Below, piece by piece: positions 63,913 to 64,000 of a stretch of DNA of 64,000 nucleotides. Origin of the DNA: Sinomicrobium sp. (GTDB lineage: Bacteria; Bacteroidota; Bacteroidia; Flavobacteriales; Flavobacteriaceae); the NCBI GenBank assembly GCA_029266035.1, contig JAJUFH010000002.1, positions 159,358-223,357 on the forward strand, read 5' to 3'. The number at the start of each line of letters is the position of its first letter. Within the stretch, counting starts at the first letter, position 1. Under the pieces are notes generated by a model that saw only the letters and a list, made by a program, of their open reading frames with translations, searched no databases and had not been told where the DNA came from. Made by a program: the position numbers and the translations under genes.

Positions 63913-64000
63913 ATGACACAATTTAAAGGACAAAATATCATAGACTTTTTGAAAGTTTTCCCGGATGATGCTTCCTGCAAGCGCTATTTGGCCGAGTTGA
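63913..64000 (+). CDS. IS1595-type transposase, 5' end (continues past window)
   Basis: An ATG at 63913 opens a frame to the window end, 29 residues: MTQFKGQNIIDFLKVF, then PDDASCKRYLAEL. The F-PDDASCKRYLAEL stretch matches the start of the transposase zinc-ribbon domain of IS1595-family elements, where a W and a CPxC zinc ribbon normally follow. The rest and the inverted repeats are not visible; I saw no terminal repeat between 63840 and 63912. Confidence 0.65.
   Translation, partial: MTQFKGQNIIDFLKVFPDDASCKRYLAEL

Overview
The window looks like a chromosomal segment of a Flavobacteriia-type Bacteroidota (probably Flavobacteriaceae). The evidence is three SusC/SusD outer-membrane uptake loci with ECF sigma/FecR control, lipoproteins with Bacteroidota-style signal peptides, -7 promoter elements of the form TAnnTTTG, a class II HMG-CoA reductase next to a GYDIA-type GHMP kinase, and a coaX/lptC/ppiD gene run typical of this class. 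No prophage, CRISPR array or rRNA was seen.

The left half (1-34 kb) is mostly housekeeping. It opens with the 3' end of an unrecognised gene, then purH, then the cell-shape operon mreB-mreC-mreD-mrdA-rodA. A lipoprotein tail-specific protease follows on the other strand. Next come surE, a small membrane protein, lpxB, an NlpC/P60 lipoprotein and a comEC-like gene. On the minus strand, a DPP-IV peptidase and a POT peptide transporter form a probable peptide-use pair, followed by an N-formylglutamate amidohydrolase-like gene. mvaA and the GHMP kinase are on the plus strand. A 50-codon minus-strand gene at 23649-23801 follows, then a blaI-blaR1-like pair. The minus-strand run coaX - outer-membrane protein - TPR protein - lptC - small membrane protein - CNNM/CBS protein - ppiD fills 25.9-33.8 kb and is probably one envelope-biogenesis operon.

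Around 33.9-34.6 kb lies a tRNA-Phe(GAA) gene with a clear promoter and terminator. Beside it is a HigB-type toxin gene whose HigA antitoxin is frameshifted and has lost its DNA-binding end.

The right half (34.7-63.8 kb) is accessory: three consecutive TonB-dependent uptake loci, each with an ECF sigma factor, a FecR anti-sigma factor, a SusC with an N-terminal STN signalling domain, a SusD and two cargo genes. Locus A carries two TlpA-like thioredoxin lipoproteins. Locus B carries an alpha/beta-hydrolase lipoprotein and a second lipoprotein; the two share a duplicated C-terminal module that I do not recognise. Locus C carries a zinc metallohydrolase lipoprotein and a DUF4302-type lipoprotein. 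In locus B the sigma gene is divergent. In locus C the sigma gene lacks an ATG start, and the start of an IS1595-like transposase gene lies just upstream of it at the window edge.

The most interesting observations are the duplicated module of locus B, the toxin with a broken antitoxin, the TonB-plug-like tail on the BlaR1-like protein, the sigma gene beside the transposase, and the unannotated 50-residue protein.
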